A stretch of 64,000 nucleotides of DNA from Gracilaria gracilis (taxonomy: Eukaryota; Rhodophyta; Florideophyceae; Gracilariales; Gracilariaceae). The stretch is taken from positions 310,001-374,000 of the forward strand of contig JARGSG010000247.1 of assembly GCA_030374805.1 (NCBI GenBank), given 5' to 3'. The first letter of the stretch is position 1. Each line of letters starts with the position of its first letter. Under the pieces are notes generated by a model. It searched no databases. It saw only the letters and a program-made list of their open reading frames with translations, and had not been told where the DNA came from. The position numbers and the translations under genes were made by a program. Of this stretch, positions 21,715-32,216 are shown one piece after another.

Positions 21715-21981
21715 GCTCATAGATATACCTTCCGAGGTAAAAGAGAGAGAGAGAACAAGCAGTCCCGGGGAAAGTATCAAACAAGGACCTGTTGATGCTT
21801 TTTTTGATTTTAGAGCCCAAAATATACACACCACTCCCTTTGCACAGTGATCACACAAACGAGCAAGACGATAATTTCGAAACAAGTGGTACGGCGTGGG
21901 CAAATGGTAGATAAAGATAGATTACATCACGATGAAGCTTGTTTGAACTATGTAGAGTATATATCATGATATGTATGTGCA

Positions 21982-23124
21982 CTATGTTGCAGTGTTGGCA
22001 AGCTTTTCACTCGCCTTTTCAAGGTCGAAAGAAGATGCCTGCAATGCAGCCATGTTCTGATCAGGGTTTCTGAAGCCCATATCTCGCAACTGTCGCATCA
22101 GTCGATTAATGGTGCTCTGCTCAGGGGCATTGGGCAGAATGGTAGCGTCGATCATCCCCTTGTTGCGACCGATAGCAACGGGGGGAGGCACACTTGGAAG
22201 TTGAGGATCTTCCAGGTCGTCGTCCGGTAACTCCTTTCCGGTTTTGTACAGAAGATCAAGATCATCCACCTCTCTGATGGACCCCTCCGATGCGGCGGAA
22301 GTTCGCAAGGGAAGCGAAGGGCGAGCACTGAAAGTGGAAAAGAACTTGATGAGAGTGGTGATGGACAGAGTGCCGAACACAATGACGAGAATGCCGCCAG
22401 TGCATATGGGAATGATCCAAGTCTTCCAATCTTCTTGTTGGTTGCCGAGACTGTTGGCAACTTGGCTGAAGCGCTCCCTCTGTCCGACGAAGACGATGGC
22501 GGCCGCAACGGCGGTCATGGCAAGCCCCACCGCCACCCAAACAAAGCCCATCGCAGCGTACAAACGTTGCGGGCGATTAACGGACACGTAGCCATTGGGA
22601 ACGTGAAAGGTACTTGACTTGGCTCGCTTCGCCTTGCGCGAGGACTTTGCGCGCGTGATAGGCGGGCGCTCCTCATCGACCTTGCCGGTGAGATGGTGTA
22701 GCAGATGCGGAGAGTGCTCACGATGAGCGCTCTCCAAGCGCAACGGCACGGGCGGCGGGGTGGTGGATGGGATGAGTCGGGGCACTTCAATACTGTTATC
22801 GCTGGTGTTTCGTTCGGAAAGCGAGTTGTTGGACGAAGAACGCTTCTTCTTCTTGGAGCGCTTGCGGCGTCGGCGGCGCACGTTGGCGCCGACACGAACG
22901 GCGAGTAGAATGAGCGCGCCAAACAAGAGAAGGGGCCACGATATGATGGCGATGTTGTTGAAGATGGAGCGCCATTTGGATTGGTCCGAATCGAAGAAGA
23001 CGTACTCACCCGGACTGGCAGTCTCCAACGAGAAGATGACGACGCTGTACACCAACGCGGCGCCCGCGTACAGCGCGGCGTTGAAGAGCACGTGGCGCGG
23101 CAGCAAACTGTCGGAGGCGGCCAT
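21982..23124 (-). CDS. UBA-domain multi-pass membrane protein (380 aa)
   Basis: An intronless 380-residue protein from an ATG at 23124. Four hydrophobic segments are visible: residues ~12-32 and ~58-80 near the N-terminus, then ~190-215 and ~235-262. Between the pairs lies a basic, Ser-rich cytosolic-type loop with runs of Arg and Lys (RRRRRKRSKKKKRSS, ~84-98). The last ~40 residues (INRLMRQLRDMGF..NMAALQASSFDLEKASEKL) fit a ubiquitin-associated domain with its M-G-F loop. Membrane-anchored UBA proteins often link ubiquitin signals to an endomembrane, but no partner is indicated here. A 25-base G run lies about 95 bases upstream of the start. Confidence 0.75.
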   Translation of the reverse strand: MAASDSLLPRHVLFNAALYAGAALVYSVVIFSLETASPGEYVFFDSDQSKWRSIFNNIAIISWPLLLFGALILLAVRVGANVRRRRRKRSKKKKRSSSNNSLSERNTSDNSIEVPRLIPSTTPPPVPLRLESAHREHSPHLLHHLTGKVDEERPPITRAKSSRKAKRAKSSTFHVPNGYVSVNRPQRLYAAMGFVWVAVGLAMTAVAAAIVFVGQRERFSQVANSLGNQQEDWKTWIIPICTGGILVIVFGTLSITTLIKFFSTFSARPSLPLRTSAASEGSIREVDDLDLLYKTGKELPDDDLEDPQLPSVPPPVAIGRNKGMIDATILPNAPEQSTINRLMRQLRDMGFRNPDQNMAALQASSFDLEKASEKLANTAT

Positions 23125-23218
23125 ATGAACAAAGTAGAGTTATCTAAAATGTACGATCCCCCCCCTTCCGCGCCGCAACGGCGAGCAGCGCGAGGCAGTG
23201 CGCGACGGGGCGGTGGGA

Positions 23219-23243
23219 GGGGGGGGGGGGGGGGGGGGGGGGG
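23219..23243. repeat. 25-base poly-G tract
   Basis: An uninterrupted run of 25 G, followed by GTGGGAGTGGGGAGGGG, lies about 95-120 bases upstream of the UBA-protein start (that gene reads the opposite strand, as poly-C). It could form a G-quadruplex or be a length-variable slippage site. Run length is also error-prone in sequencing. Confidence 0.9.
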
Positions 23244-23249
23244 TGGGAG

Positions 23250-23937
23250 TGGGGAGGGGAACGTGAAGGCGCGCGCGTGCAACGGTGTAATGAGAGCACG
23301 CGGGCGGCGCGGCAGTTTCGACGCGAGAGTTGTGGGAATGGCGCGCGCTGGCTGAGTGTGCGTCGCGCGATGCGACGGTTGTGGCGGGTGTGTCGCGCGT
23401 CTGCGCCAATGGGCGGCGCGTGCGGCACGCGCGCTGTATGCGCGCGCTTGTCAGCGCGCTGCTGCTTGCCGTGAGCTGCTGCAGTTCCGCGTGGCGCTTT
23501 TGGATATATATACTGTATAAGGGTAACGTTATTTGCTGCCGAGGGCTGCTCGTTCGCGCGCCTCTTTGTTGTTCGCCACCCCGCGCCATGGCGCCGTCTC
23601 CAGGGGCGCAGATGAACGTCTGCCGGCCGTGATTACAGCCCTCCCACCGGCAGCACTTGTCGCACTGCAACTTGCAGTCTGCAACATGAAACCTCAACTT
23701 TAAGCTCTGCAATTCATCGTGTGCACAAGCAAACCCATCTTTCAGCACTCGCGCTTCGTCCCATCAACTCTCTCCTTGTTGTTCTTCTTCATTTCCTCTT
23801 CTCAATAACATCATCATCATGTCAATTACCACTAACTTTGCTCTCCACCCAAGTCCACCAACATTAACAAACGAGTACAGTTCTGCCTCGTAATAACACT
23901 TGCATCATCACAACCATGCTGCGTATAGAATCTATAC
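23250..23937. other. GC-rich to AT-rich intergenic stretch
   Basis: The first ~350 bases are very GC-rich with overlapping open frames on both strands, typical of a promoter region. A TATA-like TGGATATATATACTG lies near 23500. From about 23640 the sequence is pyrimidine-rich and lacks coding signals up to the transposon. Confidence 0.4.
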
Positions 23938-24316
23938 TTAGAGCATCTCCACCAGGTACATAGCAAAACAGAAAAACACCATTCTGCTATGCACCACATC
24001 TCCACCGGCCAAAAAAGGAAAGCAAAATTTTGAACAGCTTCAAAACGAGCGACATTATCCGTAGGATTTGCCTCGTGAAACTGAAGCTGTTCAAGAAACG
24101 AGAAGCATCGTACTTTCTACGTGTACGACCACCATTGGAAGAGAGCCCACCCATTTCGCGCCACTTTGACCAAAACACCTGAACCGCACGCACCACAGTG
24201 AGCGCAATCTTCAACGAAGATCCCACAACTCGTGGGAACCTCAACACATACCCGTCTTCCACACCACATCAGGTGGAACGACATTTTCTTCCTATTCCAG
24301 CAATACGTTGGCTGCA

Positions 24317-25240
24317 ATGAACGACGCCAAATATGCTGTAGACGTGAAGAAACAGTCTGTTCGAGGGCCTAGTTACACACCGCACGAGGACGTTTGCGTC
24401 GCCCGGGCCTATCTGAAAGCATCCGAGGACCCTATTTTGGGCACTGATCGCAAAAAAAAGATGTTCTACGAAGGTATCACTAAACTTTACAATAACATCT
24501 TCAAGCCAGTGAACCGCGCTGTGCGTTCAATAGAATCTGTTCGTAATCGCGTCAAGCTTCTCACAGCGAAGTGCCATTTGTTTTCTGGGTGCTACCGCAG
24601 AGTGAAACGCATGAACCGCAGCGGGTACACCGAATTCGATAACCTGAAGATGGCTACAGCGTTGTACAACGGAGTAGACTTTAATAATCTGGAGGATGAT
24701 GCAGGAGAGCCCTTCAAATTCAAGGAGGCATGGGAGGTGTTGCGTGAACATCCGAAATTCGGGACTGAGTCTGATCGGAGTGATAACAAAGCACTCGTAC
24801 CTACCACGTCTTCGAAGATAGAGAAGACATCCTCTCCGAGTTCAAGTTTGGACTGTGATTCCGTGGTCAGAACGGAAACGGGGATACCGAAAGCCAAGGG
24901 GGAACCGTCCGACCGTCCCATTGGGAGGAAGACTGCGAAGGGATTGCTACAGAAGCAACGGCAACATGAAGAGAAGATGAAACTCACCCGGGACGCAATC
25001 AAACTTCAAAAAGAACGAGCGCAGGAACTGAAGCGACAGAACGATATTAGCCTCTTTACCACTAATGTTGACGATTGTCCGGAAGCTATTGAGTTTTTCA
25101 AGATAACGCGGAAGCGTGTACTGGAGGAGCTACGTCGGGATTGTGTTAAGAAGAGTAAGCCCAATGCGACAGCTTCCGAACCAGACGAAAACGCCACTTC
25201 TACCCCGGGACCCCCATCTGGTAGTGTCCAGAATATGTGA
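24317..25240 (+). CDS. Harbinger Myb/SANT-like accessory protein (307 aa)
   Basis: This is the ORF1-type protein that PIF/Harbinger elements encode beside the transposase. In this superfamily it binds element ends or helps move the transposase into the nucleus. The first ATG of the frame is at 24317. Residues ~15-100 contain the aromatic pattern of the extended Myb/SANT fold (YTPHEDVCVARAYL, then SIESVRNRVKLL, then FDNLKMATALY). A Ser/Lys-rich linker follows, then a charged helical region (~200-265, HEEKMKLTRDAIKLQKE) as in plant NAM-like proteins. It lies entirely inside the inverted repeats and converges on the transposase with a 148-base gap. Confidence 0.82.
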   Translation: MNDAKYAVDVKKQSVRGPSYTPHEDVCVARAYLKASEDPILGTDRKKKMFYEGITKLYNNIFKPVNRAVRSIESVRNRVKLLTAKCHLFSGCYRRVKRMNRSGYTEFDNLKMATALYNGVDFNNLEDDAGEPFKFKEAWEVLREHPKFGTESDRSDNKALVPTTSSKIEKTSSPSSSLDCDSVVRTETGIPKAKGEPSDRPIGRKTAKGLLQKQRQHEEKMKLTRDAIKLQKERAQELKRQNDISLFTTNVDDCPEAIEFFKITRKRVLEELRRDCVKKSKPNATASEPDENATSTPGPPSGSVQNM

Positions 25241-25388
25241 GATTTGTCGACCTTTTCGATGACTTGACTAACGCGAAATTGCAGAACGCTCTCCAGAAAT
25301 CGAAAATCATCTCACAAGGGAGTGGAGAGCGGCGGAGCGAGCTTGCGAGCGGAGCTGCTCGAGCGACCGCGTGAGAAAAGAAACTACA

Positions 25389-26825
25389 CTACAACCAAGA
25401 GTCTCCATTTGCTCTCGCTTCCGCCATCTCCTTCCTCTGTATGTATACCGCTCCATGTAGCCCCCAAAGATGATCCGTGACGTCTTTCTGTAGCTGCTCG
25501 TGCTTCTCTACGTTCTCTAGAAACTGCTTCGAGTTACATAGGGCTGCAATTGATCCTGGTAAAATGAACATGTCTTGCTCTGTGTTCCACCAAACTGCGC
25601 CTCCATTGTGACATACATTGCCATATATTGGCTCCAATGTAGATCCCCACAGTAGTTCTTCTTCGCTCAAACCATACTCAACCACCATGTTGTGCAGAAT
25701 TATACAACATAACATAATTATACGCATGCTATCAACCGTCCAGAAGCGGGATGGGCGATCAATAATATGCCATCTTGACTTGAGAACCCCGAAGGCACGC
25801 TCTACATCCTTCCTCCGTGCCTCCTGGTGGGTGGAGAGGACCTTCTCTTTCTTCGTCACTGGGTCTTGTACAGTGTGCACAAATATTGGGAAAGGAGGAT
25901 ACACTCCATCACAAAGAAAGTACGGTACGGTGTGCTCCTTCCCATTCAAGTAGTAAGTGCACCTCTGGGGAAAGGAGCCGTCTGCAATTTTGTTCATGAG
26001 ATCAGAGCATTGCAATACGTTTAGGTCGTTTGCACTACCCGGTACACCGAAGAACGCATGCCATATCCATAAAGTGTCATCCGCAATCGCCTCCAATGTT
26101 ACCGTCGCCTTCATTTCCTTCCCCTGATATTGCCCTCGCATTGCGACTGGACAATTCTTCCAGTACCACTTCGTGCAGTCAATACTTCCCACCAAACGGG
26201 GGAAACCTAGGTCTTTGCTTCTTCGCAAAAGCTTATCGACATCCTCTGCGTTTGGTGAACGCAGGTATTGCGGCCCGAACAACTCAACTACGCCTTTGCA
26301 AAAACGTTGTAAGCATTCGGCTGCGGTGGACTCACCTATTCGGACGTACTCATCTACCAAATCGGCGGCGCATCCATAAGCTAGAATTCGCAAGGCGGCT
26401 GTTGCCTTTTGTTCCGAGGTGAAGCCGAACCTACCCGTACAATCGGCATGTTGCTGGAAGTATTTGAAGTGTTGGCGCAAGGCGCTGCACACGCGAGTGA
26501 ATAGTTCTTTGGGAATGCGAAACCGCCTTCGGAATACATGGTCATTATAGACGGGATCGGGCGCGAAATAGTCATTGTAGAGTTGCGCTGCACCTACCGC
26601 TCTGTTGCGGTCAATGTTTGGCGCCTTGCCTGCGTGGGATCCACCATGTTTGGTGGGTTGTTGTTCGTCGTCTGAACTGTCGAGGAGGTCGGCAATGAGC
26701 TGCTCAAACTCCTCATCTATTTCGTTGTCAATCATTGACATCGAGATGGTTGTTGCTCGCAAATGACCGCTGGAGCTGCGCGAGCGAGAAGCAAAAGAGC
26801 AAACGACTATTTTGCGCCCAGCCAT
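25389..26825 (-). CDS. PIF/Harbinger (HARBI1-like) DDE transposase (478 aa)
   Basis: An uninterrupted 478-codon frame with the order expected for the DDE_Tnp_4/plant-transposase family. An acidic N-terminus is followed by a helical DNA-binding region (~95-190), then the catalytic core. Candidate acids are D216 in GSIDCTKW, D306 in FLCDGVYP and E342 in RRKDVERAFGVLKSRW, which is the diagnostic third motif. GSANDLNVLQ between the first two acids is also typical. The length is usual for the family and no stop or frameshift is present, so the protein could be active. The ATG at 26825 is about 70 bases inside the right terminus. Confidence 0.92.
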   Translation of the reverse strand: MAGRKIVVCSFASRSRSSSGHLRATTISMSMIDNEIDEEFEQLIADLLDSSDDEQQPTKHGGSHAGKAPNIDRNRAVGAAQLYNDYFAPDPVYNDHVFRRRFRIPKELFTRVCSALRQHFKYFQQHADCTGRFGFTSEQKATAALRILAYGCAADLVDEYVRIGESTAAECLQRFCKGVVELFGPQYLRSPNAEDVDKLLRRSKDLGFPRLVGSIDCTKWYWKNCPVAMRGQYQGKEMKATVTLEAIADDTLWIWHAFFGVPGSANDLNVLQCSDLMNKIADGSFPQRCTYYLNGKEHTVPYFLCDGVYPPFPIFVHTVQDPVTKKEKVLSTHQEARRKDVERAFGVLKSRWHIIDRPSRFWTVDSMRIIMLCCIILHNMVVEYGLSEEELLWGSTLEPIYGNVCHNGGAVWWNTEQDMFILPGSIAALCNSKQFLENVEKHEQLQKDVTDHLWGLHGAVYIQRKEMAEARANGDSWL

Positions 26826-27180
26826 TTATTCGGCTACACGTTTGCTACGAATTTGGTCCTTTGCTGCGATGGTGTCGCTGCCACTGGAGATGCTCTTACC
26901 ACTTTTTGACACCAACTTTCAGTAACTCTACACGTAGACATGTCCAAGCTGTAATCCTCATTCAGCCAACCTCAACCTCAGCATTTGTTGTGGCTCACCC
27001 ATATCTAATTGCCTTAACCCCACCGCGCTATCATCGTATCGAGCTGGGCAGGCTGTGCAACTTGCTTACTTTGACCTAGATACTGTACTGCGTTCGTATA
27101 CCAACCGTACTTGCCGTAAAGCATGTTGACCTGTTGAACAAAGCCGAGCGTACGGCCGCAAGTGAACACTCAATTTACAT

Positions 27181-28107
27181 TTAAAACATACTTGGTAACA
27201 GCTTGAACGTAACTTCTTGCATGTATTCCTCATAGCCCGGATACGAATCCTTCAAGAATTGTTCCTCCACGTCTATCTTCTTCATCAAGAACGCCCCAAA
27301 CGCAATCGTAAGCGCAAGTCTCGACGGAGACGCCGTGGCCACAGCAAAGCCAGCGCTCGCCAACAAAACGCCCGCGTACATAGGATGTCTCACGTATTCA
27401 TACAAGCCGTCTGTTTTCAGCTCGCCTGCCGGCACTGGTGACGGCCAAATGGACAGCTGTTTGGGTCCAAGGTCAAACACGGACTTTGCCGAAATAACGG
27501 CACCCACAATGAAAAGCGCCGGGCCCGCCAGAAAGTTAACAAGCAAGTCTAGAAAGCCGCCGCCGCGCAATATGAAGATCACAAACACAAGCTGAATGGC
27601 ACCATATAATTCTCCTCGATTCAACCAATCGCCCGCTAAAAAGTTGTCCACAAGCCCTAAAGAAGCTTGCTTGGTGTCGTCCACCAGCTTGGAAGTGTCC
27701 ACCTCCTGGACGGATTGTTGAAAGTCGTCAATCTTCTGCTGTGCGGAATCAACAAACTTGGAGAATATGTCGGTATCAAACGAGGGCGCGCTGGCGGTCG
27801 ACGTCGTCTTCTGCGCGTCTGCCGGCGAGTTGTCCGGATCGGCGTTCATACGCACGCGGCGGCGCGAGGTGGAGCGCCGGTGAAGAGGAGCGCCATCGCG
27901 TTCGTGCAGCGCCAGGCGCTGCGTTGGTCGTAGACCGGCGCAGAAAGACGACACGAAGGCTGCTTTGAACATGTCGGACGTGAAGCTTTGGCGGCGGTGC
28001 GGTTGCGATGGGGCAGCAAAGCGCGCCGCGACAGTGTGTGTTTGCGGCGACGAGGCTCTCCGCGCGAGTGGGCGGAGAGCGTGGGGCATCCGCGGAGCCA
28101 TCATCAA
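27181..28107 (-). CDS. Isoprenylcysteine methyltransferase-like membrane protein, probably organellar
   Basis: The C-terminal ~110 residues match the ICMT/PEMT/NnrU-type methyltransferase fold: hydrophobic segments, then L(K)TDGLYEYVRHPMYAGVLL, whose RHP-x-Y motif contacts the methyl donor, and near the end EEQFLKDSYPGYEEYM, another family hallmark. The N-terminal ~90 residues are Arg/Ser/Ala-rich without acids, as in a plastid or mitochondrial leader. A polar linker (~105-150) follows. The first ATG (28107) gives 308 residues. A second good start at 27972 would give 263 residues and still keep a leader. The substrate is unknown; bacterial-type members may methylate lipids or small molecules rather than prenylated proteins. 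Confidence 0.75.
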   Translation of the reverse strand: MMMAPRMPHALRPLARRASSPQTHTVAARFAAPSQPHRRQSFTSDMFKAAFVSSFCAGLRPTQRLALHERDGAPLHRRSTSRRRVRMNADPDNSPADAQKTTSTASAPSFDTDIFSKFVDSAQQKIDDFQQSVQEVDTSKLVDDTKQASLGLVDNFLAGDWLNRGELYGAIQLVFVIFILRGGGFLDLLVNFLAGPALFIVGAVISAKSVFDLGPKQLSIWPSPVPAGELKTDGLYEYVRHPMYAGVLLASAGFAVATASPSRLALTIAFGAFLMKKIDVEEQFLKDSYPGYEEYMQEVTFKLLPSMF

Positions 28108-30565
28108 TTATTCCGATGTTGGAAATCTCCTGAGATCCAAAAATCGACAAAAACCCTGATCCACAAATTCCCAGTGGGAAATTCCCACCCTGGGAACGTG
28201 ATTCCCGGCGCCGGTATGTTAGTTAGACACTGCCGTCATCGTTGAGCATTCCAAGGAGAAGGAAAGAAGTATCCGCGCCGATCACAACGTCGCGTCTGCC
28301 ACTTTTGCTCAGCAGATACATTCAGCGACAGATGTGTAAAATGATTATCAACGGTACTCATAGCGGATGGTACCGTTGGTACACTTTAGAAAGCAGAACT
28401 TGTATCCATTATCTCCAAGGCAATTTAACTCCGAAGTCATGGGCAGAAAACCTTCTTGGCTACTCGTCTTCCATCTTCCTTGCCCACTATCGGGCCATCT
28501 ACAGTAGCTTCATCCCCTTCACTACTGTATGTAGTCTTGAACAGTACCAAAGTAACTCCCAGAGCTTCTTCCAAAACACCACGTATGCTCATCCTCGACC
28601 CAGTTCAGATGAAAACGTACTATCTACTACTGATGATACCGTAGATGAACATTTGCTCCTATCTGTGCTCAACTTTACTTTGCAAAACTGCTACAGAAGC
28701 ATTGCATTTGTAATGATGAGTCATACCGCAACACCATGTTGTAGTTTTATTAGGTTGGCCCAACGCACAAATAAGGTTTTTACTGACTCTTCTCTACAAA
28801 TTGTTGAGTACCATGTCGACACGTTATGAAGCATGCAGTTCTGACGCAGAACCCCTGCGACGACGCAGTAAAGACAGTTTAGCATCATGTCCACTTGATA
28901 ATCAGTAACAATGCTTCATTCGGGTAGTCTGACTATGATGCTGACCCCCATCCTCGTCAGCCGACATGTTTTGCTCGGGCCACATTTCTTTAAATGTACT
29001 GCTTTCTATTCATACATTGTGAATGTGAGACACTGGAACAGTCCAGGAAGCGTTCAATAGGAAATGGAAACAAGCTTGTTAGTAAATTAGCAGCCACCAA
29101 AAACTATTGAATCACTTCTCGTTTGACCCGCATAGTTTAGTTGATGACATCTTTTACACAGTCCTAATCACTCGTGAAGTTGTAGAAGCGTTCATAGAAC
29201 TCTTAAACATCTTTTCAGGACCAATCGTGTACCATAACCAGCTGACGTAGACAAACCTCTTACCACTTGTATAACAGAGCTTTATGGGATACTTTCACAT
29301 TGTAAAAATACAATCACATTCGCCCTTTTTCACCTCACAAAATCATGGCGTCCCTACATTTTTCTCAGAGCTCTTACCGCACATATGTTTAGTTGTTCTA
29401 AAGCAATCCTGACTGTGCTGAAGAGCTGATCGTGTTAAATATGTAGCGAGGGATGGCAAAGAAAAGCATCGGCTTGCTCGGAGGCAACTTTTTTTGCACC
29501 ACAGGTTACAACCTTGTATACGTGAGAATGCAGGAGCAACATTGGTTTCAAAGTGATTCCGTACAACTGGTTGCTTTCTACAGGGGATTATCCTTGGGTG
29601 AGGAGGAGCCGGTGGAGGACCTTGGACCTTTTCAGACGTTTTGGCCTTAATGATTTGTAAATCAGTAATTATCTACAGTGCATGACAATGTGGAATTGCT
29701 CTTCAAAGACAGTTTGTGATGCGATTTGAAAGAGCATATGCATACAAAGTTTGATGTTGAACTTTGTTCGTCAAAGAGGTGTGTACGAAGAAGGGTTGGG
29801 GATCATAAACCACAAGCTGCACCATCAGTGCCTTTGGCATTGTGCTGGTACAGTACATATCTACGGGAGTGTAAATACGAAGATAGATAGATGGTTTTGG
29901 TGGTCACATCGTGTTTATACAAGTTGTGAGCAGCAGCAGGAATTTGCGTACAGAAACAGCGAGAATGAATAAAGCGATAGATATAATAGATATTGAGCAG
30001 GTGCATGGTCACGATGTAAGAGAAGGGAGTAAATACACGAGCGATTTGTTTTGTATCACACAGGGCTGGTATGACATAAATGGGCGCATGCACAACGGCG
30101 CCACGGTGGACAGGAAAAAGAAGGGTTTGTTCTGCGATTTGGGCGTTGATTCAGTTGAACGCGGTGGCTTACCGTGATGAGTGAAACAAGTTGTGAGCGT
30201 TGAGCGCGACGGAGGTGTTTATTGATGGTGCGTTTTGATGAGTCGTTGCGGTATAGAAAATAGCAAATATGTGAAACAGCACCAAAAGTGCGCGGAGACA
30301 ATAATCATTGACGACTCAACGATGGTGTGGTGGACAAAAGCACTCAGAGCATTTAGTCGCGCGTCCGAGGTGGCGAAACACGCGCCACAGAGCGGGGCAG
30401 CACGTGAGCAAGAAATGAGAGAGGCGCGGCGTATTTGTTTGTACCGTTGTGGCACCAACGGTACAGGAGCTGTAGATAATCGGTGCGCGGCGCACATCTG
30501 GACGTGCTCTCAGCGCCAACGCAGCATCCGGGTTGGAATCTCGCTCTCGAAAGCGCACACGCAAC
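28108..30565. other. 2.4-kb intergenic region, no gene recognised
   Basis: Mostly AT-rich. Short palindromes occur near 28168-28197 (TTCCCAGTGGGAA, then TTCCCACCCTGGGAA). The longest open frame (28242-28829, plus) begins with TTG, has its first ATG 30 codons in, and shows no domain. Others are under 100 codons. The region may contain promoters for both flanking genes and an unrecognised non-coding transcript. Confidence 0.45.
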
Positions 30566-31072
30566 ATGGAGGACGGTCTGGACGTTCCACCAGCGCCTGA
30601 TCCGCCGCAACAAGGCATGCACACGGCGGGCACAAACCGGTTCTTGACAAGGGCAACACGCGCTCCAAGCAAGCCCGCACCGGTGGCGGCGCTAAGCGCC
30701 ACGCTGTCGTCGTCCTCGCTGCGGCGCGACACCACGCTGGAGCCGTACGGGATACGGATGGAGGCGGCGGGCAGCGAGTTCAGCATGAACCGCGTGGACG
30801 GCGGCGCCGCGCGCGCAAAGCGCGGCAAGGAGCGCTGCACGGAGACGCATCGGCTGATGTACTTCACGGGCGGGTGCGTGTTCTCGACGGTGTTGTGCGT
30901 GTTTGCGCTGCTGCCGCTGTGCGGGTGGCGCGCGAGAAACGGCTATCAACGGCAGAACCGCCTGTTCTACTTGCTGGGTGCGGCGTTCGGCATGATGCTG
31001 TTCGCGGCGATTGCGTGCGTGGTGGTGCTGCTGTTCCTGGGCGTCTACGGCGACAGCTGGAGCTCGTCATAG
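30566..31072 (+). CDS. Small two-TM membrane protein (168 aa)
   Basis: The ATG at 30566 (GCAACATGGAG) opens a 168-codon frame. The N-terminal ~90 residues are polar, Pro/Ala/Ser-rich and basic. Two hydrophobic segments follow (about 96-120, containing FSTVLCVFALLPL; about 133-162, containing GMMLFAAIACVVVLLFL), joined by a short basic loop, with a brief tail GDSWSSS. The shape suggests a hairpin membrane protein with a cytosolic N-terminus. I recognise no family. Strong GC bias at third positions supports coding. It converges on the spliced secreted-protein gene, whose stop is about 210 bases away. Confidence 0.55.
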   Translation: MEDGLDVPPAPDPPQQGMHTAGTNRFLTRATRAPSKPAPVAALSATLSSSSLRRDTTLEPYGIRMEAAGSEFSMNRVDGGAARAKRGKERCTETHRLMYFTGGCVFSTVLCVFALLPLCGWRARNGYQRQNRLFYLLGAAFGMMLFAAIACVVVLLFLGVYGDSWSSS

Positions 31073-31181
31073 CGCTCACCGACGGGATACTCGGTAGCTT
31101 TAGCACGCAAGCAGATCAGTGCTATCAGCAGCCGCGCCACGTGGCGCGGTTGATTCGCAACATTGACATCACAAGTTCTTT

Positions 31182-31206
31182 ACAACAACAACAACAACAA
31201 CAACAA
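31182..31206 (+). repeat. (CAA)n microsatellite
   Basis: Eight ACA/CAA triplets in the short gap between two convergent genes. It would read as poly-Gln in one frame, but no supported gene uses that frame. Confidence 0.85.
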
Positions 31207-31283
31207 GTCGAAAAACAGGCGGCAAGCATGGTGTTCACACCACAGACTGTACAAGGAGGTGCATCGAGACCGCAAGCGCGTCG

Positions 31284-32216
31284 CTACAAGTGAATTGACG
31301 ACAGTGTTGGACCTATCACGTTGCTGACCGCCTCCACCACGCGCACGCCAAGCGACGTGCGCACCATTGCCTCTGGGCTAGGGAACGGCAACGGCTGCAC
31401 GGGTTGCACCACCACGCTGGCCATGTGTTCGGGGCTTTCCATGGGCTCGTCGCTGCCCATCATCAGCTCTTCGTCGTCGGTGCTCTGGTCTTCGGGCAGC
31501 GGTGGCAGGTTGCGTGCTTCTCTTACCTTGTTCCACGTCTCAACCGTGGGGAACGGTTCGTAGTTGACGGGGCGATCTCCGTCCGTTCTGCGCGCCGCGT
31601 ACGAACAGAACGAGAATGGGTGCGTGTTTGGGATCACCGCAAAGTCTAGGTACACAACTGAGTCGTCCAAGAAGCCGGATGGCGTCTTGACGTCGTTGAG
31701 GTAGCCGTAGAGAATGGCATACCGCTTGGAGCCGCATGTGAAGTTAACGGGTTGTTTTGTGAGCGCCGAATCCTCAAACAGCCCTACGTGATGGCAGTGG
31801 CGGCGGTGCCAAAGCAGAGGTTAGAGAGAGAACACCCATCACAAGTAGAGAGCCAATTGAAACAAGTGTGAAAACTTACATTGTGGTGGAAGGTGATCGG
31901 TGGTTCCAATAGGCGAGAATAACAAGGTGGGTGCAGAGCCGGTGCACGGCTCGTCGTCCATGAGGATGTCCGAGGCGTGAATGGCGACCTTGTCATCGGC
32001 AAGCTCCGACATGGGGCGCGCCCTCGCCGTAAAGGTGACGGAGGCGGGGCATAGTTGCGGGCGGTACAGCGCTCGGTCGCCGTAGTACGAAATGTGCGAA
32101 ATGTCCTGCGGCGTGAACTTGACCGCGTGGATCTGGCCGTCGTGCGCAGCCACGACGGCGACGAGCAGCAAAACAGACAGCAACATGGTCGATGACAACG
32201 GCGAGGTCGGGAACAT
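31284..32216 (-). CDS. Secreted protein, two exons (278 aa)
   Basis: Exon 1 is 32216-31880 and exon 2 is 31783-31284, separated by a 96-nt intron with donor GTAAGT and acceptor CACGTAG. The splice joins codons in frame (phase 1). The protein starts with a signal peptide (MLLSVLLLVAVVAAHDG, after an optional upstream Met at 32216; the inner Met is at 32186). The mature part is soluble with four cysteines (QLCPAS, EPCTG, NFTCGS, FSFCSY) that could form two disulfides, and an N-glycosylation site NFT. It contains GSKRYAILYGYLNDVKTP and ends in an acidic, Pro-rich tail. No family is recognised; a secreted or vacuolar luminal protein is the best description. Confidence 0.7.

Larger units (their letters stand above)
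19161..21981. other. 2.8-kb intergenic region
   Basis: No gene is supported. Open frames up to about 130 codons occur on both strands without recognisable domains. A plus-strand frame from about 19920 to 20237 is open for about 100 codons but lacks an ATG start. Contents worth noting are a long hairpin at 19400-19446, a perfect 21-base tandem duplication (GTACATCGCGCAACAATAACT) around 19876-19917, and two copies of a ~60-base repeat at 19713 and 21655. Confidence 0.5.
23941..26895. mobile_element. Complete PIF/Harbinger DNA transposon
   Basis: A 2,955-bp element. The left end is TTA|GAGCATCTCCACCAG (23938-23955) and the right end, in inverted orientation, is CCACTGGAGATGCTC|TTA (26881-26898). 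The terminal inverted repeat is perfect over 11 bases (GAGCATCTCCA) and diverged further in. The TTA on both sides is the 3-bp target duplication characteristic of PIF/Harbinger. Inside are the two expected genes facing each other: a Myb/SANT-like DNA-binding protein (plus strand) and a DDE transposase (minus strand). Both frames are intact, so the element may be autonomous. Confidence 0.92.

Noticed and set aside
28242-28829. Plus-strand open frame of 195 codons
   Set aside because: It starts at TTG, shows no domain and lies in AT-rich DNA without other coding signs. The first ATG is 30 codons in. Probably chance.
30874-31293. Plus-strand frame ending in a poly-Gln run
   Set aside because: Out-of-frame shadow of the two-TM protein; the Gln run is simply the CAA microsatellite.
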